The notes under the pieces are model-generated. The model was not told the DNA's origin and made no database searches. It was given only the letters and a program-made list of their open reading frames with translations. A DNA stretch of 64,000 nucleotides. It comes from JBKQVT01 sp052139835 (lineage in GTDB: Bacteria; Planctomycetota; Planctomycetia; Pirellulales; Thermoguttaceae). Of this stretch, positions 17,587 to 28,747 are shown one piece after another. Position 1 is the stretch's first letter, and each line of letters starts with the position of its first letter. The stretch covers positions 39,034 to 103,033 of the forward strand of contig JBKQVT010000089.1 in NCBI GenBank assembly GCA_052139835.1, in the 5' to 3' direction. A program made the position numbers and the translations under genes.

Positions 17587-18384
17587 TCAGGTGCGGCCGG
17601 GCGGCAGCTCGCCCGCCCGGTGGGCCGCCAGCAGCGCGGCGCCCAGGGCGCAGGTACACTGCGGCTGCGGGGCGATCCGCACCGGATGGCCTAGCACCGC
17701 GCTGAGAGCCGTAGCCATGCCCGGCACCAGGGCCACGCCCCCGGTAAAGAGCACCGGCGCGGCCAGCGCGCCGCCCGCCATGGAGGCGATCCGCGTGGCA
17801 ATGGCCGTCTCCACGCCGGCGAGGATGTCCTCCGGCAGCACCCCCGAGGCCAGCAGCCCGACGATCTCGGTCTCGGCGAAGACCACGCACATGCTGCTGA
17901 TGGTGGCCGGCGCGCGGCTCCGCGTCACCAGCGATTCCAGGGCGGTGAATTTCGTGCCCAATTGCGCGGCGAGCATCTCCAGAAACCGTCCGCTGCCGGC
18001 GGCGCAGCGGTCGTTCATCGCGAAGTCGGCCACCGTGCCGTCGGCGTGCAGGCGGACCAGCTTGCTGTCCTGGCCGCCGATGTCGATGATCGTCCGGGCG
18101 TCGGGGGCGCCATGGCGGACGCCCCACGCCTGGCAGGTGATCTCGGTCACGGCGGCGCGGGCCGCGCCGACCAGCCGGCGGCCGTAGCCGGTGGCGATCA
18201 CGCCGCCAAGCTGCTCGCGCCGCAGACCCTGCTCTTCCAAAAGCCGGCCCAGAAGCTCGGCGGCCAGGCGGTCCTGGTCGATCCCCTGATCGACCACGCG
18301 CGAGGCCACGACGCTCCGCCGTGGGGCGTCCAGGAGGACGACCTTCAACGTTCGCGAACCTGCATCGATGCCTGCAAAAATCAT
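17587..18384 (-). CDS. 2-hydroxyacyl-CoA dehydratase activase (BadF/BadG/BcrA/HgdC-type ATPase)
   Basis: A 265-residue ASKHA-fold ATPase that binds one [4Fe-4S] cluster across a homodimer and drives electrons uphill into a dehydratase or double-cubane partner at the cost of ATP. Phosphate loops GIDAGSRTLK and DIGGQDSK are present. Cluster ligands are C127 (NDRCAAGSG) and C166 (SSMCVVFAETE). Length and motifs are complete. Its ATG overlaps the stop of the preceding dehydratase-like subunit by four bases, so it is translationally coupled to its likely partners. Confidence 0.92.
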   Translation of the reverse strand: MIFAGIDAGSRTLKVVLLDAPRRSVVASRVVDQGIDQDRLAAELLGRLLEEQGLRREQLGGVIATGYGRRLVGAARAAVTEITCQAWGVRHGAPDARTIIDIGGQDSKLVRLHADGTVADFAMNDRCAAGSGRFLEMLAAQLGTKFTALESLVTRSRAPATISSMCVVFAETEIVGLLASGVLPEDILAGVETAIATRIASMAGGALAAPVLFTGGVALVPGMATALSAVLGHPVRIAPQPQCTCALGAALLAAHRAGELPPGRT

Positions 18385-19763
18385 CGCCGTGCCGGCTCCT
18401 TGACGGTTTCGATGAGGGCCTCCAGACGCGTCCGCAACGTCGGCTCCAGGGCGTCGGTGATGGGAGGGACCTCGATCTCCATGACCGGCACGCCGCACCG
18501 CCGGCGGACGATCTGGCCGATCAGGCCGCCCTCCAGGCCGCAGTGACTGGCGCCGGGAATCCGCGAAATGACGACCGCTTGGGCCGCGAACCGCCGCACG
18601 TCGGCGCAGATCCGCTCCGCGCGGTCGGCCGGCGAGCCGACCATCGGATCGGCCAGCGCGGTCCGCGCCAGGGCCTCCATGGGCGGCACGTCCTCGGGGA
18701 TAGTGTCCAGGGCGTGGCAGAAGAGGTACTCGGTGCCGCAGATCCGCCCGCCGGCGTCTTCCAGCAGGTTCATCACCCGCAGATCGGCCACCGGATTGAC
18801 CCAGAACACCCGCACCGCCGGTTCCTCCAAGACGCCCTGGCCGGCGCGGACCCGGCTCCGCACTTCCACCAGCAGCCCTTCCAAAACCGCCGCCGCTTCG
18901 GCTTGGTCGGAGCAGAAGTGAATGGCCAGCATCTCGGCGACGAGCATTTCCAGCGCCGGCAGCGGGCAGGGCGAGGCGGTGTATGCCAGCCGCCGCAATT
19001 CGGCCAGGAGCGAGCGCACGCGGTTGGCCCGGCCGATGCCCGCGGCCAGCCGGGCATCGTCGAGCGTCTGCCCGCAGAGCGACTCCAGCGCGCCGCGGAC
19101 CCGCCCGAGCTCGCCGCGGACGAAGGCCACCTGGCTTTCCGCCGCCGAGAAGCCGCCGGGGAGCGTGACCGCCGGCTCGCCCGGCTCCGGATGGCGGCGA
19201 TGCGGCATCTCCCACCAGAAGACCTCGAACCCCAGGGCGGCCAGCCGTTGGGCAATGGCGGCCACGTCGTCGCAGGTCGCCCCCACGCTGCACGTGGTCA
19301 GGTCCGGCAGGGGAAAGTGGGCCTGGTTCACATAGGCGCCCAACATCGCCCGCACCGGACAAAACGACTCGTCGATGCCGAAGCGGCTGGCCACTTCGAG
19401 CACGTCGGTCTGGTTCTCCATCACGCAGGGGAGCCACCAGGCGCCGTCGGCGTAGAAGGTCACGACGTCGTCCAGCGCGTAGGCCATCACGGGGACCGTG
19501 CCCAGGTCTTTCATGGCGGCCACGAGCTTTTTGCCTTCGGCCCGCGCCTGGCGGAGGCGGTCCTCTTCGGAGAGCAGGAAGTTCCAAAGCCGCAGGGCGG
19601 CGGGGGAATTGTCGATGCGGAGTCGGAGCAGGCACGTGTCGCCCTGCTCGACGTGGCGGCGAAGCGGCCCGCCGTAGGCCGGCTCGCACAGGCCGCCGGC
19701 CTTCAGCGCGCCGTAGCGGCAGTCCCATTCGTCCAGCGTAATGCGTTTCGGCGGCTCGTTCAT
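18381..19763 (-). CDS. 2-hydroxyacyl-CoA dehydratase-like subunit (large, divergent)
   Basis: A 460-residue protein related to HgdB/BcrB-type components. C-terminal sequences RICGTEYLFCHALD and SRIPGASHCGLEGGLIGQIVRR with VPVMEIEVPP match the second half of that fold, where a partner Cys binds an Fe-S cluster. The N-terminal half is unusual (DEWDCRYGALKAGGLCEPAYG) and I cannot assign it. ATG 19763 was chosen because it overlaps the upstream stop as ATGA; the open frame upstream of it is antisense noise. Fourth dehydratase-cluster partner together with the activase. Substrate unknown; it may not use CoA esters at all. Confidence 0.75.
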   Translation of the reverse strand: MNEPPKRITLDEWDCRYGALKAGGLCEPAYGGPLRRHVEQGDTCLLRLRIDNSPAALRLWNFLLSEEDRLRQARAEGKKLVAAMKDLGTVPVMAYALDDVVTFYADGAWWLPCVMENQTDVLEVASRFGIDESFCPVRAMLGAYVNQAHFPLPDLTTCSVGATCDDVAAIAQRLAALGFEVFWWEMPHRRHPEPGEPAVTLPGGFSAAESQVAFVRGELGRVRGALESLCGQTLDDARLAAGIGRANRVRSLLAELRRLAYTASPCPLPALEMLVAEMLAIHFCSDQAEAAAVLEGLLVEVRSRVRAGQGVLEEPAVRVFWVNPVADLRVMNLLEDAGGRICGTEYLFCHALDTIPEDVPPMEALARTALADPMVGSPADRAERICADVRRFAAQAVVISRIPGASHCGLEGGLIGQIVRRRCGVPVMEIEVPPITDALEPTLRTRLEALIETVKEPARR

Positions 19764-20797
19764 CGCAACATTTCCAAGAAGGCTTCCAGGCGGCCCGTGT
19801 CGCGAGTGCTCGGCAAGGTCGCCGCGCAGGGCTGGTCCTCGCCGACAACGTCCCATTCCAACACCGGCACGGCACTCTCTTGCCGCAGCCGCGCCAGCTC
19901 GGCATGCCAGAGATCGCACCATACGTAGCGGCGGACCAGCAGCCCGCGGACCCCGCGGCCGGCGACCTCCCGGCCAAGCCATGCGTAGAGGCGGTCGTTA
20001 GGCCGGCGGAAGACGTCGGGGATGGCGTCGAAGTAGCCGGCCACGAGTTCCTCGAAGGGATCGGCGTCCAGTTGTTCCGCGCGGAAGGGGGCCGGCAGGG
20101 TGCGCTCGCCCGTCTCGGTGGCGTCCAACACGACGCGGCCGCCGGCCCTTTCGATCAGGTCCAGCAGCGCGTCATCGCCCGGCGACATGGGCCCGCCCAC
20201 CAATGCCAAGGTCGTAGGATGGGCATGGCCGGTTGGGCTGCACTGCGTCCTCGCTGGCGCGCCCTCACCCTGGCCCTCTCCCGGAGGGAGAGGGGACTCC
20301 TCCAGGCAACCTCGAACGGCGGCAACCGCGGCGGCAAACTCGCGGGCCGACACCTCCGCGCGGCGACGGCGAAGCTCCGCCCGCGCCTCGTCGTAGCGGA
20401 CCATCACCTGGCGAAGCGTCTCGGGCGTGGGCGGCTCTCCACCACAGCGGACGAGAAAACGGCCCAGCCGGCGCAGCTCTTCGCCATAGAGCTTGCGGGC
20501 TGCCGGCGTCTGCCAGGTCCTCGGCACGTGCATGAGGAAGATGGGAATCCTTCCCATGGCTTCCACTGCGGCTGCGGCGTAGCGCATCTGGTCGCAGGTG
20601 GTGGTCAGCACCAGGGCCGCGGCGGACATTTCCTGCTGGGCGGCATCGACCAAGGCCGCGGCCGCCGGGCACACGCCGCGGCGCCCCCCGCAGCCCGACG
20701 AAGCAGCCGTCTGCGGGCGCAGCCACTGCGGGCGCAGGCCATGCGCCGCGATCCACTCCGGGGGCACAAACGGCTGGCAGTAGGCGATTGCGTTCAT
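19760..20797 (-). CDS. 2-hydroxyacyl-CoA dehydratase-like subunit (small), carrying a repeat in its coding sequence
   Basis: A 345-residue HgdB/FldC-type subunit. Cysteines in family positions include C7 (IAYCQPFVP), C43 (GVCPAAAAL) and C68 in TTTCDQMRYAA, the usual cluster-binding region. A copy of the dispersed CCCTCTCCC hairpin repeat (20262-20296) lies inside the gene and is translated as SPLPPGEGQGEG around residues 168-179, without breaking the frame. The start at 20797 overlaps the upstream stop by ATGA. It is expected to pair with its two paralogous neighbours and receive electrons from the activase. Confidence 0.78.
   Translation of the reverse strand: MNAIAYCQPFVPPEWIAAHGLRPQWLRPQTAASSGCGGRRGVCPAAAALVDAAQQEMSAAALVLTTTCDQMRYAAAAVEAMGRIPIFLMHVPRTWQTPAARKLYGEELRRLGRFLVRCGGEPPTPETLRQVMVRYDEARAELRRRRAEVSAREFAAAVAAVRGCLEESPLPPGEGQGEGAPARTQCSPTGHAHPTTLALVGGPMSPGDDALLDLIERAGGRVVLDATETGERTLPAPFRAEQLDADPFEELVAGYFDAIPDVFRRPNDRLYAWLGREVAGRGVRGLLVRRYVWCDLWHAELARLRQESAVPVLEWDVVGEDQPCAATLPSTRDTGRLEAFLEMLR
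20262..20296. repeat. CCCTCTCCC-GGA-GGGAGAGGG hairpin repeat, copy 2 (intragenic)
   Basis: Same 9-bp stem and 3-base loop as the copy at 5875, preceded by CCCTCACCCTGG. It lies wholly within the 345-residue dehydratase-like gene, unlike the other copies, which are intergenic. Confidence 0.85.
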
Positions 20798-22008
20798 GGC
20801 TTCCCGCACGCTGGGGCCGGCTGCCGCCCGCGGACCGTCTCGAATAGCGCCTCGACGCGCACCGCGATGCGAACCGAATCGGAGGGCGAGTAGTCCGTCT
20901 CGATGCGCAGGTAGGGCAGGCCGAACTCCTCCTCGGCCAGCCGGCGGACCCGGTGCGACTCGATGTCGTAGGTCAAGCAGGCTTGCCAGATCAGCTCGAT
21001 CACGCACTCCGGGCGATACTCGCGGACCAGGCGGCGGAGCGTTTCCAAGCGGCGCTCGTTGGGCGTCATCACGGAGCAGGGGAGATGGAAATACTTCTCC
21101 GCCAGGGCCCGCAGCGGGTCGGGCGCCGCGGCGTCGACGTCCTCGAGGATCGGCTTCAGCCCCGTGCAGTTTTCCAGGGCGACGACGCGGCCGCCGTGGC
21201 CCTCGACCAGTTCCAGCACCCGCTCCGCCCCGGAAACCAGGGGCACGCCGGTCATCAACACCCGCACCGGGGCGTCAGTCTCGGTCGTGGCGGGCCGGCC
21301 GCCGTAGATCGCGATCGCCTTCTCATACTGCTCCAGGTCCTCGGGAATCCCCGAGATGCTGCTCTTGAGCGAAAGCAATTGCAAGCCGCTGAGCGGCGGC
21401 ACGTCGGCGCGCATCAACTCGGCCAGCTTGCGGCGCAGGGCCCGCTCGCGATTCATCACCGCGATGGCCGCCCGGAGTTGGCAATCAGTGATCGTGGTGG
21501 CAAAGCGGTCTTGCAGATGGTCGCGAAACTTCTTCAACTCGGCGTGCCAGTGCTCGGCGGCGTCGGGGTCGTCGGGCTTTTGCGGCAACTCCAGGACATA
21601 GACCTCCCGCGTCTGGCCCATCAGCTCGTACATCTTCTTCTTGCCGTCGCAGGTCGTCTCGCCCACGACGAGGTCGGCCATCTCCAGGAAGGGATTGCTC
21701 CGCAGGACGTGGTAGCCGTAGGTGGATTTGATCAGCGGGCAGAGGTTGGCGGGCAGGTGTTCTTCGGCGGCGGGGATGGTTTTGGCGGAGCCGCCGCAGA
21801 GGCAGACCGGCACGCCGCCGGCCGCCATGATCAACTCCCGCGGCGTGAACTCGCAGAGGATGCCCACCACCGGCTTGCCCGCCGCCTTGGCCGCACGGGC
21901 GTACTGATGGCAGCGGTTCAACATGCCGGCAAACCACTCCAGCGGCTCCGCGGAGGAAGCGATCTCCGGCTTGGTCGCGTCGTTCTGGCCGCCGCAGCAT
22001 TGGCTCAT
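20794..22008 (-). CDS. double-cubane-cluster protein (YjiM-type reductase)
   Basis: A 404-residue member of the double-cubane-cluster branch of the 2-hydroxyacyl-CoA dehydratase family. The signatures NLCPLIKSTYG and DLVVGETTCDGKKKMYE (C90, C120), C52 in GILCEFTP and the later ALENCTGLKP and LIWQACLTYDIES closely follow E. coli YjiM as I remember it. Characterised relatives hold an [8Fe-9S] double cubane and reduce small molecules at very low potential with the ATPase activase. An extra N-terminal segment with CC at 4-5 is present. First gene of a minus-strand operon running through the activase to selD; its promoter diverges from selA. Confidence 0.88.
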   Translation of the reverse strand: MSQCCGGQNDATKPEIASSAEPLEWFAGMLNRCHQYARAAKAAGKPVVGILCEFTPRELIMAAGGVPVCLCGGSAKTIPAAEEHLPANLCPLIKSTYGYHVLRSNPFLEMADLVVGETTCDGKKKMYELMGQTREVYVLELPQKPDDPDAAEHWHAELKKFRDHLQDRFATTITDCQLRAAIAVMNRERALRRKLAELMRADVPPLSGLQLLSLKSSISGIPEDLEQYEKAIAIYGGRPATTETDAPVRVLMTGVPLVSGAERVLELVEGHGGRVVALENCTGLKPILEDVDAAAPDPLRALAEKYFHLPCSVMTPNERRLETLRRLVREYRPECVIELIWQACLTYDIESHRVRRLAEEEFGLPYLRIETDYSPSDSVRIAVRVEALFETVRGRQPAPACGKP

Positions 22009-22055
22009 GGCAGATTCTCGCCGGGGTTTCGTCGTAACGTTTTGGCCATCCTTCC

Positions 22056-22084
22056 TTTATACCTTAACGACCGGGAAAGGTCCA
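22056..22084 (-). promoter_or_regulatory. predicted promoter of the double-cubane/selD operon
   Basis: Minus strand TGGACC (22084-22079), 17-base spacer, TATAAA (22061-22056), 47 bases before the ATG at 22008. Four and five of six consensus matches. Confidence 0.5.
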
Positions 22085-22102
22085 CATGGCGGCGCCCGGC
22101 GA

Positions 22103-22131
22103 TTGTGGGGCCGCAAGCGGGATCGTACAAT
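22103..22131 (+). promoter_or_regulatory. predicted promoter of selA-selB
   Basis: TTGTGG (22103-22108), 17-base spacer, TACAAT (22126-22131), 48 bases before the selA ATG. It is back to back with the minus-strand promoter 19 bases away, so both sel halves could share regulation. Confidence 0.45.
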
Positions 22132-22179
22132 GGAATCTGCGGTTTCCCATCCACGGTTGCCTTGCTGGAGTCAGTCCCC

Positions 22180-23603
22180 ATGAGTCTGCCCCAACAGGAG
22201 TTGTTGCGATCCATTCCGTCCGTCGACGTGCTGTTGCAGACGGTCGCTGCCCAGTGGTCCGACGGCGTCATGCCGCGGGAGGTCCTCGTCGGGGCGATCC
22301 GCTCGGCCACCGCCGCGGCCCGCGACCTGTTGCACCTCGACAAGGACCTGAAGATGGACGCCGATACGCTCCGCCAGATGATCCTGGCCGACGTGGGCCG
22401 GCGCATCGACACGGCCCTGGGGCCCGCCTACGCGCGCGCGATCAACGCCACCGGGATCATCCTCCACACGGCGTTGGGCCGGGCGGTGCTGCCCCCGCGG
22501 GCCTTGCGGCAAATCGCCGCCGAGCTGGCCGGCTATTCGCTCGTGCAGATGGACGTGGCCACCGGCACCCGCTCGCGACGCGATGGGCGGATCGAAGAAC
22601 TCCTGCAAAAGCTCACCGGCGCCGAGGCGGCCACCGTGGTCAACAACAACGCCGCCGCCACGGCCATCGTCCTGAGCACCGTGGCCGCCGGCAAGGAAGT
22701 GATCGTCTCGCGCGGGCAACTGGTCGAGATCGGCGGCTCCTTCCGCCTGCCCGACGTCATGGCCGCCGCCGGCGCCCGCCTCGTCGAGGTCGGCACCACC
22801 AACAAGACCCACCTCCGCGACTATGAGCGGGCGATCACCGCCGACACCGCTGCCATCCTCCGCGTGCATCCGAGCAACTACAAGATCGTGGGCTTTACCG
22901 CCGAAGTGCCGCTGGAAGACCTGGTCCGGCTGGCGCGAGAGCGCAACGTGCCGGTCATCGACGACGTCGGTGCCGGGGCCTTGATCGACATGGCGCAGTT
23001 CGGCTTCGAGAAGGAGCCGACCCTGCGCGAGTCGCTCGCCGCTGGGGCCGACCTGGTCACGTCGAGCACCGACAAGATGATCGGCGGGCCGCAGGGCGGC
23101 ATCATTCTCGGCCGCGCGGCCTGGATCGAAGCGATCCGGAAGAACCCGCTGACGCGCATCGTCCGCGTGGATAAGCTCACGCTGACGGCGCTGGAGGCCA
23201 CGCTGGCGTTGTTTCTCGACGAGGCCTGGGCGCTGGCCGAAGTGCCCACGCTGCGGATGTTGAGGCGCGACCTGGCCGACCTGGGGACGCAGGCGGAGCG
23301 GATCGCCGGGGCGATTGCCCAGGCGGCGCCGGGGGCGGCCGCCGCGGTCATCGACGGCGCGTCGCAGATGGGAAGCGGCTCGCTGCCCACCCAGGATTTG
23401 CCCACCCGGCTGGTTGCCGTGACGGCGCGGCACGTCGAGGCCGGCGAGCTGGCCGCCCGGCTGCGGCGCCACGTGCCGGCCGTTTTCGCCCGCGTACACC
23501 AGGGCCAGGTATTGGCCGATCCCCGCACGCTCCTGGAGGGCGACGAGGAAGTGCTCATCACCGCCTTCCGCGCCGCCTTGGAAGACGAGGGAGTGGACCG
23601 GGC

Positions 23604-23610
<7 letters not shown>
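22180..23610 (+). CDS. selA: L-seryl-tRNA(Sec) selenium transferase
   Basis: SelA converts Ser-tRNA(Sec) to Sec-tRNA(Sec) with selenophosphate, using PLP. The 476-residue length is normal. The N-terminal tRNA-binding domain begins LLRSIPSVDVLLQ. Then come the substrate and PLP region (NATGIILHTALGRAVL, VVNNNAAAT, SRGQLVEIGGSFRLP) and the PLP lysine K299 in STDKMIGGPQ. ATG 22180 starts the family sequence; the ribosome site is weak. The 3' end overlaps selB by seven bases, so the two are coupled. Confidence 0.95.
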
Positions 23611-25508
<1,898 letters not shown>

Positions 25509-25671
25509 GAATTTTACAGAGGAAAAAGGGGGCGGGCGGCCGTCATGGGGCAAACAAAGACTCCCGACCCCTTTGTCCCTTTGTGCGTCCGAATGTGGAT
25601 GAGTTGTACCCGGGGCCGTCGATTCCGATTACCCTGAGGGTGAAGTAGGCGGAGCACCGAAGGACGATAGC

Positions 25672-25971
25672 ATGTTCAAGTGGCTGAACAAAACAGGTGT
25701 CGAGAGTGACCGCGGCTTCGCCGTCCAATCGATGGATCGGTTCACAATCGAGTACCGCGAAGGCGACAGAAAGATCGACATTTATGTCGAGCGTGGCCTT
25801 CTCCCCGACGGTAAATATTGTGTAACCATTGAGGCGGCAGCGTTTGAGCATTGGAACGGCGATCCCGAATGGGTGACACTACCGCCCGAGAAGCAGGATG
25901 AAATGCTCGCCAACTTTACCGAGGCGATGGAGTTCCAGGGACTCGCCGTGGTCGTCTCGCCCCCGGCGTAA
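25672..25971 (+). CDS. small hypothetical protein
   Basis: A 99-residue soluble acidic protein with alternating strand sequence (FTIEYREGDRKIDIYVERGLL, YCVTIEAAAFEHW) and a terminal helix. It resembles small single-domain proteins such as toxin-immunity proteins, but I cannot place it. ATG 25672 has AGGACG upstream. No partner gene lies next to it. Confidence 0.55.
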   Translation: MFKWLNKTGVESDRGFAVQSMDRFTIEYREGDRKIDIYVERGLLPDGKYCVTIEAAAFEHWNGDPEWVTLPPEKQDEMLANFTEAMEFQGLAVVVSPPA

Positions 25972-25997
25972 TTGAAGAAAAGGTGACAGCCACCAAA

Positions 25998-26040
25998 TCT
26001 GGGTAAAATGGGCAGTGCCCTGTCGGCCACGTTACCCAGA
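25998..26040. repeat. TCTGGGTAA / TTACCCAGA inverted repeat
   Basis: A 9-bp perfect inverted repeat (25998-26006 and 26032-26040) around 25 bases. It is the first structure in the 542-base gap 25972-26513 between the small hypothetical gene and the histidine kinase; short frames in that gap do not look like genes. Confidence 0.5.
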
Positions 26041-26212
26041 CTAGCCCTTAAACAAGCGAATGCCGGAGGCGTTCGCGGTGATTTTCTGGTGGTCGGGCAA
26101 GCCGATAGGTTCCCTGGCCGACGCCAAGGGCGTCGGACTTGAGTTCCGGTCTGGGGCTTGCTTCATCTCTACTCTCCTGTGCACGTCAGCGCCGTTGGGG
26201 GTGGTGAGGAAC

Positions 26213-26313
26213 GGAAAAGGGGACATCACTGATATTGACAAAGTGGGAGGACTTGATTGGGGCCGTCGGCAAGAAACCGATTAAAATCAGTGATGCCCCC
26301 TTTTCATGCCCCT
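26213..26313. repeat. second copy of the AAAAGGGGACATCACTGATATT element
   Basis: GGAAAAGGGGACATCACTGATATTG at the left and AATCAGTGATGCCCCCTTTTC at the right face each other. The left word matches, inverted, the element at 3432-3450. A third CCTGTCCCCTTTTT word follows near 26356-26370. Looks like a REP-type unit. Confidence 0.6.
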
Positions 26314-26513
26314 GCATAAACAGGCGTGGCGAACATCGCCCCAAACTACGCAATAAATGCGCCTGTCCCCTTTTTCTTTGGCCGCAAGTCGTGAAGACAC
26401 CCCCCGTTCGTGGCAACCTCGGGACCCATCGCGCGGCCGCTGCTCTTGGCGATCTTGCCCTTCAGGCCCGGCGTGGCCGATGCCTCGGCGGCAGTGCAAG
26501 CTATCTTTGTAAA

Positions 26514-27680
26514 ATGGCAGGCACGACGAGAGAGCAAGCGTTTTCAACGGACCGCGCCCCAGCGAAGCCGCAGCCCTGGCGCGCGGTTCCGCTGGGTTAC
26601 GGCATTGGGTTGTTTTCGGCACTCCTGGCGACGTTGGTGCGGCTGTGGCTCGACCCGGTGCTGGGGAACCAGGCTCCCTTGGCAACCTACTTCGTGGCCG
26701 TGATGTTCACGGCGTGGTACTGCGGGCTGGGTCCGTCGCTTCTGACGATTGTCATCGGCGCGACGCTCGGATCCTACCTGTTCGCCGAACCCCGCGGCTC
26801 GTTGTACATTTATGACCTGGAACATCAGATATCCTTGACGCTCTACGTGTGCACGGGCTGCTTCACGGCCCTGCTGAGTGATTGGCTCCGCAGGGCGATC
26901 ACGAGGCGGAATTGGGCGGAGGCCCAGCTTCGGCTCCGCGAGGAGGAGTTGCAACGGCACCAGGTCGAACTGACGCACGTGGCCCGCTTGAGCACGATGG
27001 GCGAAATGGCCGCCAGCCTGGCGCATGAGCTGAACCAGCCGCTGCACGCGGTGAAGAACTATGCCCGCGGAAGCGTCCGGCGACTGTTGAAGAAGGACGA
27101 GAAGGACGAAGAACTGCTGTCCGCCCTCTGGCAGATCAGCGAGGAGGCCAATCGCGCCGCGGAGATCATCCGCCGCGTCAGGGGGTTTGTCCGCAAGCGT
27201 GATTTCCAGGTTTCCAAGCTGTCAGTGAACGGCCTGGTCGAAGAAGTGCTGCTGCTGAGCAAGGCGGAGCTCCAGCGGCGCCGCGCCGCGGTCGTTGTCG
27301 TTCTGGCGCCCGACCTTCCGGCCGTTGTGGGTGATCCGATCCAGATCGAGCAGGTGATGTTGAACCTCGTTCGCAACGGCTTGGAGGCCATGGATGATGT
27401 GCCGGAGCTCCGTGGCGGCCCCCGGTTGTGGATCAAGACCGGACGCCACGGCGATGGCCACGTTGAAGTCAGCGTGCAGGATCGCGGCAAGGGCATTGGC
27501 GAAAACGACCTGGAAAAGATCTTCGAGCCGTTCTTCACGACCAAACCGGAAGGACTCGGCATGGGGCTGGCCATCAGCCGGTCGATCGTTCAGGCACACG
27601 GGGGACGCCTTTGGGCGTCGGCCAGTGAGGACCAGGGCTGCACGTTCCACTTCACCTTGCCCACCGCTGCGACGGCGTAG
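26514..27680 (+). CDS. membrane sensor histidine kinase (DUF4118 + HisKA/HATPase)
   Basis: A 388-residue kinase. The N-terminal membrane domain with about four helices (YGIGLFSALLATLVRLWLDP, YFVAVMFTAWYCGLGPSLLTIVIGATLGSY) is of the KdpD/DUF4118 type. A short coiled coil follows, then the phospho-accepting H in LAHELNQPLHAV. ATP-lid motifs VMLNLVRNGLEAM, VQDRGKGI and GLGMGLAISRSIV are present. The start is uncertain because the frame is open for 93 codons further upstream and ATG 26514 lacks a clear ribosome site. The FixJ-like regulator follows three bases later, so they form a two-component pair. Confidence 0.88.
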   Translation: MAGTTREQAFSTDRAPAKPQPWRAVPLGYGIGLFSALLATLVRLWLDPVLGNQAPLATYFVAVMFTAWYCGLGPSLLTIVIGATLGSYLFAEPRGSLYIYDLEHQISLTLYVCTGCFTALLSDWLRRAITRRNWAEAQLRLREEELQRHQVELTHVARLSTMGEMAASLAHELNQPLHAVKNYARGSVRRLLKKDEKDEELLSALWQISEEANRAAEIIRRVRGFVRKRDFQVSKLSVNGLVEEVLLLSKAELQRRRAAVVVVLAPDLPAVVGDPIQIEQVMLNLVRNGLEAMDDVPELRGGPRLWIKTGRHGDGHVEVSVQDRGKGIGENDLEKIFEPFFTTKPEGLGMGLAISRSIVQAHGGRLWASASEDQGCTFHFTLPTAATA

Positions 27681-27683
27681 ACC

Positions 27684-28337
27684 ATGAGCGATGAACCCAC
27701 CATTTTCGTTGTCGATGACGACCCCGGGGCCCTGCGGTCGCTGTGCTGGCTCCTGCGGCAGGCGGACGTGCGCGTGCGGTCCTTCTCCTCGGGCCGGGAA
27801 TTTCTCGATGCCTATCGCCCCGAGCAGGCCGGGTGTCTGGTGCTCGACGTGCGCATGCCCGGGATGGACGGCCTAGATGTGCAACAGGCCTTGTGGGAGC
27901 GAGGGGTCGGACTGCCCATCATCTTCCTCACCGCGCACGGCGACGTGCCGACCTGTGCCCGCGCATTTCGCGCGGGGGCGCTGGATTTCCTGGAGAAGCC
28001 GGTGGACGACGACCTGCTGCTGGAGCATATTCACAAGGCCGTCGCCCGCGATGCGGAGCAGCAACGGCAGGGGTCGGCCCAGGAGTTTGCCGCCCGCTTG
28101 AGCCAGCTCACCCCCCGTGAAAAGGACGTGCTGGACAGCCTCATTTCCGGCAAGAGCCTCAAGGAAATTGCAATCGCCCGCAACGTCACCGTGCAGACAA
28201 TCTGGCGACACCGCGTCAGCATCCTCGAAAAGATGGGGGTCGAGAACAGCGTGGAGCTTGTCCGCCTGGCGAGTCGTTGGGAACACCAGCGGGGGGCAGG
28301 GAACGAGCCGGCCGGACCACTCCCGACCGTGAAATAA
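27684..28337 (+). CDS. FixJ-family response regulator
   Basis: A 217-residue regulator. Receiver: acidic VVDDDPGAL, phospho-acceptor Asp in CLVLDVRMPGMDG, and lysine in DFLEKPVDDD. Output: LuxR-type helix-turn-helix (LTPREKDVLDSLISGKSLKEIA...TIWRHRVSIL). FixJ/NodW-type linker and order. It is cotranscribed with the upstream kinase. Target genes are unknown; the Flp pilin gene begins 155 bases downstream. Confidence 0.92.
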   Translation: MSDEPTIFVVDDDPGALRSLCWLLRQADVRVRSFSSGREFLDAYRPEQAGCLVLDVRMPGMDGLDVQQALWERGVGLPIIFLTAHGDVPTCARAFRAGALDFLEKPVDDDLLLEHIHKAVARDAEQQRQGSAQEFAARLSQLTPREKDVLDSLISGKSLKEIAIARNVTVQTIWRHRVSILEKMGVENSVELVRLASRWEHQRGAGNEPAGPLPTVK

Positions 28338-28492
28338 TCACCTACCGCGTCGGCCGATCCCAGGCCAGACTTCTAATGACGGGCCGCGGCGTGAAGCAGC
28401 GGCTGCCAGCCGTTGTGCCTCCTCTGGCGATGGCACTCGGCTTGGGTCGAGGCGCACTGTACCCGGATTCGCACCAAAGTGAAAACGTTGCC

Positions 28493-28654
28493 ATGAGATC
28501 TCTTCGTAAATTCCTGGTCTCCGAAGACGGCCCCACCGCGGTCGAGTACGCGGTGATGCTTTCGCTCATCGTGATCGTGTGCCTCTCGGCCATTTCCACG
28601 ATCGGGACCAACGCCAACAGCAAGTTCCGCCAGATCGCCAGTTCGCTCCACTGA
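28493..28654 (+). CDS. Flp/Fap-type pilin
   Basis: A 53-residue pilin of the Tad system: short basic leader, GPTAVEYAVMLSLIVIVC with the prepilin peptidase site after Gly and the Glu-Tyr pair, then a single hydrophobic helix. It would be exported and assembled into a thin pilus. The TadC-like protein at the right end of the window may belong to the same machinery. Ribosome site weak. Confidence 0.85.
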   Translation: MRSLRKFLVSEDGPTAVEYAVMLSLIVIVCLSAISTIGTNANSKFRQIASSLH

Positions 28655-28703
28655 CGCGCCGCTGTTTTCTGTGCCGGGGGGTCATGCGCAAGGCATGCGG
28701 CGG

Positions 28704-28739
28704 CCCTCACCCTGAGCCTCTCCCGGAGGGAGAGGGGAC
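28704..28739. repeat. CCCTCTCCC hairpin repeat, copy 3
   Basis: GCCTCTCCC-GGA-GGGAGAGGG (one base off the perfect stem) between the pilin and the convergent GGDEF gene, well placed as a bidirectional terminator. Confidence 0.75.
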
Positions 28740-28747
28740 TAAGCGCG

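Noticed and set aside
26041..26513. Short frames on both strands before the histidine kinase as small genes.
   Set aside because: They have no recognisable family and no ribosome site, and they overlap repeat elements.
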